Origin: Amycolatopsis regifaucium
GTDB lineage: Bacteria; Actinomycetota; Actinomycetes; Mycobacteriales; Pseudonocardiaceae
Assembly: GCF_001613935.1 (NCBI RefSeq)
Contig: NZ_LQCI01000051.1
Location: 124,001 to 188,000, forward strand
Direction: 5' to 3'
Length of the DNA stretch: 64,000 nt
The notes beneath the pieces are model-generated. The model was not told the origin of the DNA. It did not search any database and was given only the letters and a program-made list of their open reading frames with translations. Every line of letters starts with the position of its first letter. The stretch's first letter is position 1. Shown piece after piece: positions 43,022 through 52,739 of this stretch. The position numbers were made by a program, and so were the translations under genes.

Positions 43022-44143
43022 TCAGGGCTTGCGCGGGGTCAGCACGAGATCGAACGTGTTGCCCTCGCCCTGGACGAACGTGCTCAGATACGGGGTGAAC
43101 GCGCCGCAGCCGGTCAACGGCGCGAGCGCGTAGGCGCCCGTGAGCGTGCCGCCTCCCGCCATGGTGAACCCGTCCCCGGTACGCAGTTCCGCCGTCGACG
43201 GGCTCGAGGTCCGGCAGCCGGGGCCGCTGCTGACCGGCATGCCGAGGAGGGTGACGAGCGGCAGAACGGTGGTGAACCGCGGCCGGGCGACGAAGCCCGT
43301 TCCGATGAGGTCGCCGCCCTGCGGTCCCTCGGCGACGAACTCGAGATCGGCCACGCCCGGCACGAAACCGTACAGCCGGAAGTCGGTGTGGGCCTTGTCG
43401 AACACCGGACCGCCGGAAAAGACCGTGGACGAGGTGGCGCTCAGGTCGAACGTGCCGGTCAGCGGCGCGGTGGCGCCCAGCGCCTTGACCGCTGTCTTCC
43501 CGGCGACGGCGTAGTGGCGCCCCGCCGGGGCCCCGCCGAGGTCGAAGGAGAGCAAGACCGCGTCCTGGCCGGGGTCGAGGGTGCAGTCCGAGGTGAACGC
43601 ACCGATCCCGGTGAAGGAGCCATCGGCCTTCTTCGGGGTCAACCGGGTGGTGAAGTCGCCGACGGTGAGCGTGGTCTTGCCCGGCTTCGCCAGCGTCACC
43701 GTGGGAACGGAACCCGTCGCCACCGTGCTGAACGAGCCGGACGACGGGAGGTCGGTCTTGGCGACGTTCAGCGGAATACGCACCGGAAACGGGTTCGCGT
43801 CACCGTTGACGAGCGTGACACCCGCCGCCGCGGTGCCTTCGACGGTGGTGGCGCCGACAAGGTTGAGCCCGCGCGCCGCCTTGTCCGGCACGGTCACCGT
43901 GATGGTCAGGCCGGAGGTGGTGAGCGTGCCACCAGGCGCTGTCGGGACCTCGAAGTCGGCCTTGATCACCGCTTCGAGCTTCTGCAGCCCGATCAGCGGG
44001 AACGGACAGGTGAACGACAGCTTCTTCTCGACCGGCGTGCCGGCCGCCGCGCTGTGGACCGCGACGAACAGCAGGCAGCAGGCGGTGAGCAGGACGATGA
44101 GGCCCGTCGCGAGCAGCATCCGGACGTTGATGCGGAGGGGCAT
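43022..44143 (-). CDS. Secreted/anchored DUF6801-like protein, paralogue 1
   Basis: 373 residues with an N-terminal hydrophobic signal or anchor (L-L-A-T-G-L-I-V-L-L-T-A-C-C-L-L). The mature part starts with F-T-C-P-F-P-L-I-G-L-Q-K-L. Two tandem beta-rich domains are inferred from the repeated organisation; Cys pairs T-S-D-C-T-L-D-P-G-Q and P-L-T-G-C-G-A-F recur at the same places as in its neighbour. No enzyme motif. Such secreted proteins are frequent in actinomycetes with unknown function. Transcribed with the paralogue 64 bp upstream. It borders the ATPase remnant on its 3' side. Confidence 0.8.
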   Translation of the reverse strand: MPLRINVRMLLATGLIVLLTACCLLFVAVHSAAAGTPVEKKLSFTCPFPLIGLQKLEAVIKADFEVPTAPGGTLTTSGLTITVTVPDKAARGLNLVGATTVEGTAAAGVTLVNGDANPFPVRIPLNVAKTDLPSSGSFSTVATGSVPTVTLAKPGKTTLTVGDFTTRLTPKKADGSFTGIGAFTSDCTLDPGQDAVLLSFDLGGAPAGRHYAVAGKTAVKALGATAPLTGTFDLSATSSTVFSGGPVFDKAHTDFRLYGFVPGVADLEFVAEGPQGGDLIGTGFVARPRFTTVLPLVTLLGMPVSSGPGCRTSSPSTAELRTGDGFTMAGGGTLTGAYALAPLTGCGAFTPYLSTFVQGEGNTFDLVLTPRKP

Positions 44144-44207
44144 GGTCGCCTTCCCGGAAAAGGCACCGGTCCCCGCCGCGGGAGGCGACGGGGACCGGCT
44201 TGCCTGG

Positions 44208-45437
44208 CTACTTCTTGGTGAGGTTCAGATCGAGCGTGTTGCCGTCGCTCTTGGCGAACATGCTGATCATGTCGTTGAACGAACCACAGTTCTGCAGCGC
44301 CGCCAGCGAGTAGGTACCCGACAGCTTCCCGCCCTTGAGCAGGTCGAAGTCCGGACCGGTGGTCATCTCGCTGGTGGACGGGCTGACCGTCCCGCACTTC
44401 GGGTCACTGCTGATCGGGATCCCGAAGACCTGCACACTCGGCAGGAACACGTTGAACTTGATGTGCGCCTTGAAACCGGTACCGACGAGCTCACCGGTCT
44501 GCTTGCCGACCTGCTCGACCTTGACCTCCGAGCGACCGTCGACGAACCCGAACAGCTTGAACTGGGTGGACGTCGGGTCGACCTTCAGGTCACCGGTGAA
44601 CGTCTTCGCGGCGAGATCCACGTCCGCGTCGAAGCCGCCGTTGATCGGCGCGGTGCTGCCGAGCGCCTTCAGAGCGGTCTGCCCCTTGATGCCGAAGGAG
44701 TACTTCAGCCCGCCGCCACCGGGGGTGGTGGTACCCGGCGGGGTCGTGGTGGAGCTCGGCGGAGTGGTGGTGCTGGACGGCGGCGGAGTGGTGGTGGTCG
44801 TCCCGGTGGGGGTCGGGCCGTCACCGATCTTGATCGTGGCCAGCGTGTTGTTCTGGCCAGGATCCTGCGTGCACGGCGCGTCGATCGTGCCGTCCGGGGT
44901 GATCCCGGTGACCGAACCGTCGGCCTTGCGCGGGGTGACCTTCAGCTGCAGGTCACCCACGGTGATCTTCGCCTCGCCGGGCTGGTTGAAGGTCAGCGAA
45001 GGCGTCTTGCCCGCCGCGTTGACCGTCATCTCGCCCGAGGTGGGGATGTTCTGCTTGGCGATGTCGTTGGGCACCTTGACCGGGAGGTTGAGTCCCGGCG
45101 CCGCCACGGTCGCCGCCGCGATGGCCTGACCTTCCAGCGTGGTCGCACCGATCAGGTTCAGCCCGCTGACCGTGTCCGCGTTGATCGTGGAGACGGCCTT
45201 GATGTCGAACGTGCCGGTCGGCTGCCCGGTCTTGACCGAAAGCGGCAGATCGGTGTTGATCACCACCTTCAGCGACTGGGAACCCACGAGCGGGAGGTTG
45301 CAGTGGTAGTTGAGCGGGAGCGAAATCGGATCGGCGGCACTGGACTGTGCCCCGACCACGAGTACCGCGGTGGCAAGCCCCACGGCACCGGCCGCGGCGG
45401 CGGCGACCGCCTTCTTGGTTCCTCTACGGTGACTCAC
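44208..45437 (-). CDS. Secreted DUF6801-like protein with Thr/Pro linker, paralogue 2
   Basis: 409 residues. Signal peptide A-A-A-A-A-G-A-V-G-L-A-T-A-V-L with A-D-P cleavage region near 36. Domain 1 begins L-N-Y-H-C-N-L-P-L-V-G-S-Q-S-L. A low-complexity Thr/Pro/Ser linker (about 212-242) joins it to domain 2, which ends L-Q-N-C-G-S-F-N-D-M-I-S. Domain arrangement, G-L-N-L-I-G-A-T-T and R-K-A-D-G-S words match the downstream paralogue, which lacks the linker. Function unknown; the linker suggests exposure on the cell wall. A GTATCA/TGATAC repeat lies 16-31 bp upstream (45453-45468). Confidence 0.82.
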   Translation of the reverse strand: MSHRRGTKKAVAAAAAGAVGLATAVLVVGAQSSAADPISLPLNYHCNLPLVGSQSLKVVINTDLPLSVKTGQPTGTFDIKAVSTINADTVSGLNLIGATTLEGQAIAAATVAAPGLNLPVKVPNDIAKQNIPTSGEMTVNAAGKTPSLTFNQPGEAKITVGDLQLKVTPRKADGSVTGITPDGTIDAPCTQDPGQNNTLATIKIGDGPTPTGTTTTTPPPSSTTTPPSSTTTPPGTTTPGGGGLKYSFGIKGQTALKALGSTAPINGGFDADVDLAAKTFTGDLKVDPTSTQFKLFGFVDGRSEVKVEQVGKQTGELVGTGFKAHIKFNVFLPSVQVFGIPISSDPKCGTVSPSTSEMTTGPDFDLLKGGKLSGTYSLAALQNCGSFNDMISMFAKSDGNTLDLNLTKK

Positions 45438-45924
45438 GATCGTCCTTCCGTGGTATCAACGATGATACGAAACGGCGTACAATTCCCCAGAGCAATGAAT
45501 ATCGGCCCGAGAGAATTCTCCGGGTAGCGACGATGTCTGACGGATCGCAACCGAACAGTAAACTAACGACGCGTCCGCATCGCTATCAAGGGCTTCCCCG
45601 GAAAAGTTGACGCACCGCCGGTAAATTGTCACGCTGGCACGGTGCCTCCGCCCGTTTCCTAGTAGCGGCACATGGGTTTCCCCAGCACAGAGCTACTTGA
45701 GGCCGTCACGGGAACTGCTGACGCGAGTGACAATCGCACCGGCCGAAACTATCTCGCGCATGCCAATCACCGCTTTCCCCGCTTCTCCCGCCGGTTGGCC
45801 TGTTGCCTGCCGGAATCATTCGTGAGTAACCTCGCGGTTCAGCAAGCCGGTCGCCGCCGACCGCGCGGATTTCCGCTCGTCGCGGGGCGACCGGCCCTCT
45901 TTCGCCGAATTCGACGGGGAAACC
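45438..45924. other. 487-bp divergent intergenic region
   Basis: Holds the promoters of the DUF6801-like pair (minus) and the lipoprotein (plus). The only structured element I see is GTATCA-ACGA-TGATAC at 45453-45468, close to the DUF6801 start. No convincing gene. Confidence 0.5.
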
Positions 45925-46503
45925 ATGAAGAGAATGCGCCGAACGGCAGCGCGAATCGCTTTCGCCACCGTCTCCGTGACCGCCTCGGCGGTCCTGCTGA
46001 GCGCCTGCGGGTCCGACGATCCCGCCGACGCCGGTCGTCACGCCGACCCCGCCGCGCTCGCCTGGGCGGACAAGGTGTGCTCCGGGGTCGCGGCCGGTTC
46101 GGCGAAGCTGTCCCAACCGCCCGCTTTCGACCCCAACAACCCGCAGGGGGCGAAGACCGCCATGGTGGGCTTCCTGAATTCACTCACCGTGGCGCTCGAC
46201 GACATGGCAGGCGGGATCCGCAACGCCGGCGTGCCGCCGGTCCCGGATGGACAGTCAGCTGTGGACAAGGCGACCACCACGCTGGACGAGACCAAGTCGA
46301 AGGTGACGGCCACCCTGGCGAAGATGCAGGACGCGAAGGTCACCGACAAGGCCAGCCTGGAGAAGGTCGTCGCCGACGCCGACACCACGATGAGCGGGTT
46401 GAGCGAGCCGGAGGGCCCGATCAAGCACCTGCGCGCCAACTCGGAACTGAACCTCGCTTTCACCGAATCCTCGACCTGCCGCCAGGTCTACGGCATGTCG
46501 TGA
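45925..46503 (+). CDS. Small secreted lipoprotein
   Basis: 192 residues. Signal peptide with lipobox L-L-S-A-C-G (Cys near 28), so membrane-anchored after processing. The mature domain is mostly helical (long K/D/T-rich helices, A-T-T-T-L-D-E-T-K-S-K-V) and has one further Cys pair (K-V-C-S and S-T-C-R). Helical lipoproteins of this size occur widely in actinomycetes. No catalytic motif and no confident family. The stop codon lies inside the 46-bp palindrome. Confidence 0.8.
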   Translation: MKRMRRTAARIAFATVSVTASAVLLSACGSDDPADAGRHADPAALAWADKVCSGVAAGSAKLSQPPAFDPNNPQGAKTAMVGFLNSLTVALDDMAGGIRNAGVPPVPDGQSAVDKATTTLDETKSKVTATLAKMQDAKVTDKASLEKVVADADTTMSGLSEPEGPIKHLRANSELNLAFTESSTCRQVYGMS

Positions 46504-46542
46504 GTGATCCGGGTCGTTAGAACGACCTGAATCACTCACGAC
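46497..46542. repeat. 46-bp palindromic element at the lipoprotein stop
   Basis: Arms GTCGTGAGTGAT...ATCACTCACGAC perfect for 12 bp, then an inner GGGTCGTT/AACGACC helix around AG. The TGA stop of the lipoprotein gene (46501-46503) is part of the left arm. Likely acts as a terminator; sequence family shared with 38437-38482. Confidence 0.82.
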
Positions 46543-46576
46543 CGACCCTCGTCCCGCGTTCTTTGGAGGCCCGGCC

Positions 46577-47791
46577 GTGCCGATCTCGTTCCCCCGCCCT
46601 TCCCACCGGACGCTCGCCGCCGCACTGGCGATCGTCCTGTCCGCCGGTGTGCTGAGCGCGCTGAGCGTGACCCCGGCGAACTCCGCCGCCACCGCGGCGT
46701 CCGACGACTCGTTCTACACCCCGCCGTCCCCGCTCCCGGCCGGCAAGCCGGGTGACATCATCCGCTCGCGGGTTTCGAAAGCGGGACCACGCAAGGATTC
46801 CGTCAACGCGTGGCAGGTGATGTACCTGTCCACCGACGCCCTCGGGCGGCCGGACGCGGTGACCGGGACGGTGCTGGTGCCGAAGAACGCCGATCCGGCG
46901 AAGGCCCCGATCGTCTCGTTCGCCGCGGGCACGCACGGCCCGGCGTTCCATTGCACGCCGTCGAAGATGATCGACATCGGCGCGTTCTACGAGCAGTCCG
47001 GGCTCGACGACCTGCTCGACGCCGGGTACGCCGTCGCGCTCACCGACTACGAGGGCTACCGCCAGGATCCGAAGACGACCTATGTGGTCGGGCGTTCGGA
47101 GGGCCCCGCGGTGATCGACGCGGTCCGCGCGGCGCAACGCCTGCCGGAGGCGAAACTGTCCGCCGACGCGAAGGTGCTCTTCCGCGGGTACTCGCAGGGC
47201 GGCGGGGCCGCGGCTTGGGCCGCCGAACTGCAGCCGACCTACGCCCCGGAACTGAATCTCGTCGGCGTCGCCGCCGGCGGTGTCCCCGCCGACCTCGTCC
47301 AGGTCACCCTGCAGCTCGACGGGAAGTTCGGCTTCGGTGTCTTCGCCTACGCCCTCGTCGGGCTGGACAACGCCTATCCCGAGCTGAAGCTGGATTCGTT
47401 CCTCAGCGACAACGGCCGCGCGAAACTGGCCGAGATGCAGAAGAGCGCCTGCACGTTCGAACTGCTCACCACCTACGCGAACCAGAGGATCGCCGACTAC
47501 ACGACCAGCGCGGGCTACGTGCGGCCCGAATGGGTCAAGCGGCTCAACGAGAACAAGCTCGGCAATACGCCGATCAAGGTCCCGCTGTTCCTCTATCACG
47601 CCACCGGGGACCAGCTCGTGCAGTTCGCGCAGGCCGACGCGCTGCACAAGACCTACTGCGCCGCGGGGGTCAAGACGACCTGGAAGACCTTCGACACCGA
47701 TCACATCACGGCGGTCTACACCGGTAACGCGGACGTGCTCACCTTCCTCAAGGACCGGGTCGCGGGTACCCCCGCGACGTCGAACTGCTGA
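46577..47791 (+). CDS. Secretory lipase (LIP family)
   Basis: 404 residues from a GTG. Signal peptide with A-N-S-A-A cleavage near 37. Alpha/beta hydrolase: oxyanion region F-A-A-G-T-H-G-P near 116, nucleophile G-Y-S-Q-G-G-G near 198, acid T-G-D-Q-L near 345, His in D-T-D-H-I-T near 376. This order and the G-Y-S-Q-G-G motif match secreted fungal/actinobacterial LIP lipases that hydrolyse triglycerides or esters. It follows the lipoprotein by about 70 bp on the same strand, separated by the palindrome. Near the mce importer, it could supply fatty acids for uptake (inference). Confidence 0.9.
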   Translation: MPISFPRPSHRTLAAALAIVLSAGVLSALSVTPANSAATAASDDSFYTPPSPLPAGKPGDIIRSRVSKAGPRKDSVNAWQVMYLSTDALGRPDAVTGTVLVPKNADPAKAPIVSFAAGTHGPAFHCTPSKMIDIGAFYEQSGLDDLLDAGYAVALTDYEGYRQDPKTTYVVGRSEGPAVIDAVRAAQRLPEAKLSADAKVLFRGYSQGGGAAAWAAELQPTYAPELNLVGVAAGGVPADLVQVTLQLDGKFGFGVFAYALVGLDNAYPELKLDSFLSDNGRAKLAEMQKSACTFELLTTYANQRIADYTTSAGYVRPEWVKRLNENKLGNTPIKVPLFLYHATGDQLVQFAQADALHKTYCAAGVKTTWKTFDTDHITAVYTGNADVLTFLKDRVAGTPATSNC

Positions 47792-47798
47792 GCCCGCG

Positions 47799-48329
47799 GT
47801 GCTCAGAACCGCCCCGGAGTCCTTTGTGGACGAAGCGGCGCCCGGCGGTGCGCGTAAGCGGCGCGAGCTGCTTCGGTTCGCCACCGTCGGGCTCGCCTCG
47901 TTCGGTCTCACCCTCGGGACGAACTACGGGCTGAAACTCACCGTCCTGCACGCCAAACCGGTCACGGCGCTGGCCATCGCGACCGTCGTGGCGACGGCCT
48001 TCGCCTACCTCCTTTCGCGACGGTGGGCGTTCCACACCCGCGGCGGCAGGCCTCGCCTGCACGAGGCGGCGTTGTTCTTCGCCGTCAACGCGATCGCCGT
48101 GACGATCAACCTGTGCCCGCCGCTGATCTCGCGGTACGTCCTGCGCCTGGAAGTCCCCGAAGTCGGCTTCCTCGCACAAGAGATCGCCGACTTCGTCAGC
48201 GGGATGCTGATCGGCACCGCGGCCGGTTCGGCGTTCCGCTGGTGGGGCTACCGCCGCTGGGTGTTCCCGGTGGCGGGCGCCCGTCAGCGCGTCCTCGTGC
48301 GTGGTATTTCGGATTCCGTTGACAGGTAA
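47799..48329 (+). CDS. GtrA-like membrane protein
   Basis: 176 residues from a GTG 7 bp after the lipase stop. GtrA-family helices: R-F-A-T-V-G-L-A-S-F-G near 27, then Y-L-L-S-R-R-W-A-F, and two more C-terminal segments ending G-Y-R-R-W-V-F. Four transmembrane segments are predicted. GtrA proteins are thought to move undecaprenyl-phosphate sugars across the membrane for wall or glycan decoration. No glycosyltransferase is adjacent here, so the partner is unknown. Confidence 0.85.
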   Translation: MLRTAPESFVDEAAPGGARKRRELLRFATVGLASFGLTLGTNYGLKLTVLHAKPVTALAIATVVATAFAYLLSRRWAFHTRGGRPRLHEAALFFAVNAIAVTINLCPPLISRYVLRLEVPEVGFLAQEIADFVSGMLIGTAAGSAFRWWGYRRWVFPVAGARQRVLVRGISDSVDR

Positions 48330-48362
48330 GGCAAAGGTGGCTCAGCGTTCGATCCCTCGCCA

Positions 48363-48419
48363 AGTACATGATGGCCCCCTTCCTTGCGCCTGGCGCAAGG
48401 AAGGGGGCCATCATGTACT
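48363..48419. repeat. 57-bp perfect palindromic element, copy 2
   Basis: AGTACATGATGGCCCCCTTC... with a perfectly complementary right half (27-28 bp arms). It lies in the convergent gap between the GtrA-like (+) and PucR (-) genes, so it could terminate both. The left half is shared with the element at 19458-19514. Confidence 0.88.
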
Positions 48420-48447
48420 GCAAACCCGCCAGAACCCGAAAAGCCGG

Positions 48448-49644
48448 TCAGACGTCGGCGGGACGCAGCCGTTCCGCCCGCAACGCCAGCTCGATCCGCA
48501 GCCGCTGATCCGGGTCGTCCAGCCGCTCGCCGAACAGCTCCGTGAGCCGCCGCAGGCGCGCCCGCACCGTCTGCGGGTGCACGGCCAGCTGCCGGGCGAT
48601 CTCGGGCGCGCTCCCCCGCGTCTGCACCTGCGTGAGCAGGGTCGCCGCCAGCTCGTGGTGCTGCCGCGGCGCCAGCCCCGACAGCGGTTCCAGCGTCTCT
48701 CCGGCCAGCCTGTCCAGCAGGAACTCGTCGGCGAGCAGCAGCAACGTGGTGATGTGCTCCTCGCACCACAGCACCGGGCCGACCGTGGTGATCATCCCCC
48801 GCTGGGCCAGTTCGGAAGCGCGGCGGGCGATCCGGAACGACTCGCCGGCCTGCGCCACCGGGACGGGCACCCCGACCGTGGCCGACCAGCCGGAAGGCAG
48901 TTCCCGCAGACCACCGAGATCGGCTTCGGGACAGGCCACCAGCGCACCGGGCGCGTCCGAGACGAGATCCGCGGGCACCGCCGAAGGCAGCAGACCCGAG
49001 GGGAACGCGGGTGCCCCGGGCGCGGCGGTGAAGACGACCGCGGTGATCCGGGCGGGGATCCGCCAGCCGATCGCGACGGCGAGCGCGCCGACGTCGGCCT
49101 GGGTGTAGCCCGCACCGCCGGTCAGCAGCCGGAACAACCTGGCCCGCTGCTCGGCGGGTCCGGTGGCCTCGGCCTGTGCCGCGTTGTACCCCTCGGTCAG
49201 CGCCATCGTCACTTCGACGACGTCGCCGAACAAGCACTCCGCCGCGCCGTAGAGGACGTCACCGGACAGCCGCAGCCGGCGGCCGGCCGTGACGATGGAA
49301 CGCCACAGCACCCGGCTCGAGACCCGGAACGCCGCCTGCGCGGCCTCACGGCTGAGCCCTTGCCGGAACGCGAGCCTGCCTTGGTCGCGGAAGTCCGCCA
49401 GGAGGTCGTTCTGCAGCAGTTCGGGGACGCCGACCCGGTCGATGGCGCGTTCGATGCCGCGCCGGGTCAGTTCGACGGCCGCGGCCCGGGCGTCGCTGTC
49501 GCTGAAGACTTCGGCGCATTCACCGATTTCGGCCGCCACGGCGTCGACGCACTGCCCGGCGATCGCGGGGATCCGCGGCCGGACGGCGTCACCGAGTTCC
49601 CTCGGCAGGCGTGCCCACAACGAACCAACGGGCTGCCAGCTCAC
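48448..49644 (-). CDS. PucR-type helix-turn-helix regulator A
   Basis: 398 residues from GTG 49644 (SD-like GGGGG). N-terminal region begins W-A-R-L-P-R-E-L-G and is helical. The middle domain (about 180-290) resembles the degenerate GGDEF-like sensory part of the family. The C-terminal PucR HTH reads G-S-A-P-E-I-A-R-Q-L-A-V-H-P-Q-T-V-R-A-R-L near 345-365. Divergent from regulator B across 312 bp. The most diverged of the four in this window. Probable DNA-binding activator; effector unknown. Confidence 0.88.
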   Translation of the reverse strand: MSWQPVGSLWARLPRELGDAVRPRIPAIAGQCVDAVAAEIGECAEVFSDSDARAAAVELTRRGIERAIDRVGVPELLQNDLLADFRDQGRLAFRQGLSREAAQAAFRVSSRVLWRSIVTAGRRLRLSGDVLYGAAECLFGDVVEVTMALTEGYNAAQAEATGPAEQRARLFRLLTGGAGYTQADVGALAVAIGWRIPARITAVVFTAAPGAPAFPSGLLPSAVPADLVSDAPGALVACPEADLGGLRELPSGWSATVGVPVPVAQAGESFRIARRASELAQRGMITTVGPVLWCEEHITTLLLLADEFLLDRLAGETLEPLSGLAPRQHHELAATLLTQVQTRGSAPEIARQLAVHPQTVRARLRRLTELFGERLDDPDQRLRIELALRAERLRPADV

Positions 49645-49956
49645 GTGTGATTTCCCCCGCTCGGAAGTTTGCCGACGATTCCGGGCACCCATTCCCTTCG
49701 GCCGCGCGCCACCGGCGCACTCGAATGCACGGAGCGTAGGACCGGCGCCACATCCGTGTCAAAAGCCGCCACACCGAAAGGCCGTCCGTGGGACGAGGGC
49801 GACTTTCCGTTGACAATTCAACGTCACATTCGTGGTACACGCCGTCGGCCGACCGAGTAGAAACACTCCCGGCACCGTTCCCGTCGATCCGACGCGGCCG
49901 TGCAAAGGGATTCACGTTTTCCGTCTTCCCGTTCGTCGAAAGCAAAGGGGGTCTTC

Positions 49957-51168
49957 GTGGTCGAGTACCGCAGTTTCCGCATGCTGGCGACGTTGCCGCG
50001 TTCGCTTGGCGAAGAACTGCGTCCGTATACCGGTCACGCCGCGGCCGCGATGATCAACGAGGTGCAGCGGTCGGTCACCGCCTACGCACGGCCGTTGCGC
50101 GGTGTCTTCGGCCGCGTCCTGGTCGTTTCCTGCGAACGGGCGGTGCGGCATTACGTCGACTGCATCGGCGATCCGGTGGTCCCGCACGACCGCTGGATCG
50201 ATTTCTACCGCCTACGCGGGCGGAGCGAGTTCACCGAAGGCCGCGGCCTGGAACCGTTGCACGACAGCGCGACGATCGGCGCCCGGGCGGCATGGCGCGC
50301 GATGCGGCCCATCGTGCGCGGCCTCGGTGTCGGCCCCGACATCATCGCGCTCGCGGCGGAGTCCGTCTTCGTCTACGTCGACGAACTCTTCGCCACGACG
50401 ATCGAGGGTTACCAGGAGGCCGAAGCCAAGGCCGCGGGCGCCGCCCCGCTCCGGCGCCGTCGTCTGCTCGAATTGATCACGCAGGCGCCGGAAGGGTCCG
50501 CCTCCAGTATCGCGAGCCTGGCGAACGGGGCCGGGTGGCGGGTCCCGCGCACCGCGGCCATGGTCGCGCTCCAGCGCGCTCCGGGCGCCGGCGAATTCCC
50601 CGCCCACCTCCTGGACGACGACGTGCTGCGCGACCTCGACGCCGCCGAGCCGTACCTGCTCACCGCGGATCCCGACACCGATCTCGCGCCGCTGAACGGC
50701 GCACTGGACGGCTGGCGCGCGGCGATCTCCCCCGTCGTACCGCTCGCCGACGCCCCGGCCGCCCTGCGCACCGCGCGCCGCGCGTTGCTGCTGACCAGCG
50801 AGGACGCTCCCGGACCGATCATCTGGTGCCGGGATCATCTCGCGACACTGTGGCTGCTCGCCGAGGATTTCCTCGGCGCCGAACTGGCCAAGCAGAGCCT
50901 CGACCCGTTCACGTCGCTGAGCGAGAAACAGCAGGAGCGGCTCGGCGAAACCCTGCTGGCGTGGCTGGAGACCCGCGGCGGGGCACCGGAGATCGCGCAA
51001 CGGCTGGGAGTGCATCCGCAGACCGTGCGGAACCGGTTGCGGCAACTGGAAGAACTGTTCGGCGACCGGCTCAAGGACGCCGACGACCGGCTGGGCATGC
51101 AACTCGCGCTGCGCGCCCAGCGGCTCATGCGCGCCCACCGCCGCGACGAAGGTGGACCAGGGAACTGA
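49957..51168 (+). CDS. PucR-type helix-turn-helix regulator B
   Basis: 403 residues from GTG 49957, preceded by AAAGGGGG. N-terminal L-P-R-S-L-G-E-E-L-R-P and E-V-Q-R-S-V-T-A-Y-A-R-P-L. C-terminal HTH G-A-P-E-I-A-Q-R-L-G-V-H-P-Q-T-V-R-N-R-L near 350-370. Upstream TTGACA (49813-49818) with a weak -10 TGGTAC 17 bases on is a possible promoter. Shares architecture and many words with regulators C and D. Confidence 0.88.
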   Translation: MVEYRSFRMLATLPRSLGEELRPYTGHAAAAMINEVQRSVTAYARPLRGVFGRVLVVSCERAVRHYVDCIGDPVVPHDRWIDFYRLRGRSEFTEGRGLEPLHDSATIGARAAWRAMRPIVRGLGVGPDIIALAAESVFVYVDELFATTIEGYQEAEAKAAGAAPLRRRRLLELITQAPEGSASSIASLANGAGWRVPRTAAMVALQRAPGAGEFPAHLLDDDVLRDLDAAEPYLLTADPDTDLAPLNGALDGWRAAISPVVPLADAPAALRTARRALLLTSEDAPGPIIWCRDHLATLWLLAEDFLGAELAKQSLDPFTSLSEKQQERLGETLLAWLETRGGAPEIAQRLGVHPQTVRNRLRQLEELFGDRLKDADDRLGMQLALRAQRLMRAHRRDEGGPGN

Positions 51169-51551
51169 CCCGCCGGACCCGCCGCTCCGGTGGCCGTAGG
51201 GTGGGAAGGACCCAGCGCAAACCGCGACGGGCGCGTTCGGCCCTCGGCCTGCCCAGGTGGAAGTCCGCCCGGCAGGCCATCAGAGAACGGCCGCCGATCC
51301 GGCACGGGGCGTCGTCGCATCCATGCTTTTCTCCGTGGTTACGGGTGTTTACGGACGCTTTCCTGAATACCGACGTGGTGGGAAAATGTCGATGCGCAGT
51401 TGTTCCGGCCGCCCGGTTTTGGCATCCGGCTCGGGGTCGGCTCCGACATTCTTGTCACCGTGGCCGCAATAGGCGGACCGTGTCCAGCGACACGCTGACG
51501 AATCCGGCATTCCTCACGTTATTTTGACGCCTGACAACGGAAAGGCGGGAC
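51169..51551. other. 383-bp intergenic region
   Basis: No gene or strong repeat seen; codon bias fades after the regulator B stop. Presumably contains the promoter for the alpha/beta hydrolase. Confidence 0.4.
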
Positions 51552-52562
51552 ATGACCCTCGAAGCACGCACACTGACCCTGCACGGGCAGGAAATCCGGC
51601 TGCGGGAATACCTGCCGTCCACAACGGAGGAGCAAGGCGAGCCGCTCGTGCTGCTGCACGGGATCTCGGGAAGCGGGCAGACCTGGGTCCCGTTGCTCGA
51701 CCACTTCGAGCGGACCGGATTCGGCCGCCGGGTCCTCGTCCCCGACCTTCCCGGCCACGGCGATTCCGGAGCGCCCCGGGCCGACTACGGGCTCGGCGCG
51801 ATGGCCAGCGTGGTCCGTGACGTCCTCGCCCTCACCGGGAACCACCACGCGACCATCGCCGGGCACTCCCTCGGCGGCGGGATCGCGATGCAGTTCGCCT
51901 ACCAGTTCCCGGAGATGTGCGCCCGGCTGGTGCTCGTGGGCAGCGCCGGACTCGGCCCGCAGGTGACGGCGGTGCTGCGCGCGACCGCTCTTCCAGGCGC
52001 CAAGGCGACCCTTTCCGCCGCCGTCAACCCGGCCACCGTCGCGATCGCGCGCGGAATCGCCGCCGCCTGCCGTGGACTCGGCGGGAAGCTCACACCGGAG
52101 ACACGGGAGCTGACACGGCATCTTTCGTCACTGTCCGACACCGGACGACGTCGGGCGTTCCTCTTCATCGCGCGCAGCCTGATCGATCTCCGCGGGCAGC
52201 GCGCGAGTGCCGTCGACAAGCTCTATCTCGCCGAAAAGGTGCCGACGTTGGTCATCTGGGGCGCCCACGACCCGCTCATCCCGGTCGAACACGGCCGAAA
52301 GACGGCCGAACTGCTGCCGGGTAGCCGCTTGACCGTGTTCGAAAATGCGAAACACTTTCCACATGTGGCCGACCCGGCCCGGTTCGGCGCGGAGCTCGAA
52401 CGCTTCCTCGACGAGACGGAACCCGCCCGGCTGACCCTCGAAGAGGTCGTCGCGGTCCTCGTTCAGGCGAGCGAGGCGGCGAACGAGGTCGAAAACCGCG
52501 CGACGACCCCTCGGAAGGCCCCGGAAAAGTTGTCACCTGAGCCCCATCTCAGGCGCGCCTAA
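51552..52562 (+). CDS. Alpha/beta hydrolase
   Basis: 336 residues. L-V-L-L-H-G-I-S-G-S-G near 32 (oxyanion hole), D-L-P-G-H-G-D-S near 63, nucleophile G-H-S-L-G-G-G near 103, acid G-A-H-D-P-L near 238, catalytic His in K-H-F-P-H near 270. Cytoplasmic esterase/epoxide-hydrolase type. A C-terminal extension rich in Glu/Pro beyond residue 295 is not part of the core. It sits between PucR-type regulators B and C and may be their target (inference). Confidence 0.88.
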   Translation: MTLEARTLTLHGQEIRLREYLPSTTEEQGEPLVLLHGISGSGQTWVPLLDHFERTGFGRRVLVPDLPGHGDSGAPRADYGLGAMASVVRDVLALTGNHHATIAGHSLGGGIAMQFAYQFPEMCARLVLVGSAGLGPQVTAVLRATALPGAKATLSAAVNPATVAIARGIAAACRGLGGKLTPETRELTRHLSSLSDTGRRRAFLFIARSLIDLRGQRASAVDKLYLAEKVPTLVIWGAHDPLIPVEHGRKTAELLPGSRLTVFENAKHFPHVADPARFGAELERFLDETEPARLTLEEVVAVLVQASEAANEVENRATTPRKAPEKLSPEPHLRRA

Positions 52563-52638
52563 ATGTCACTCACCGCCGGATCGGACCACCCGTTCGGGTG
52601 TAGTCCATCCAGGTGGCCGATCCGGGCCCCGTCAGCCG

Positions 52639-52668
52639 TTGACACTCCTCCCGGCCGGATTTTATGTT
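52639..52668 (+). promoter_or_regulatory. Sigma-70-type promoter of regulator C
   Basis: TTGACA (52639-52644) and TATGTT (52663-52668) with 18-base spacing (TTATGT with 17). The downstream leader is unusually A/T-rich for this genome. Confidence 0.65.
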
Positions 52669-52739
52669 GCGTGAGCCACAAAATCTGGATCGGCTTCACC
52701 GTTGAAGAGGCTGATTTTGTTGCTAACAAGGATAAAAAC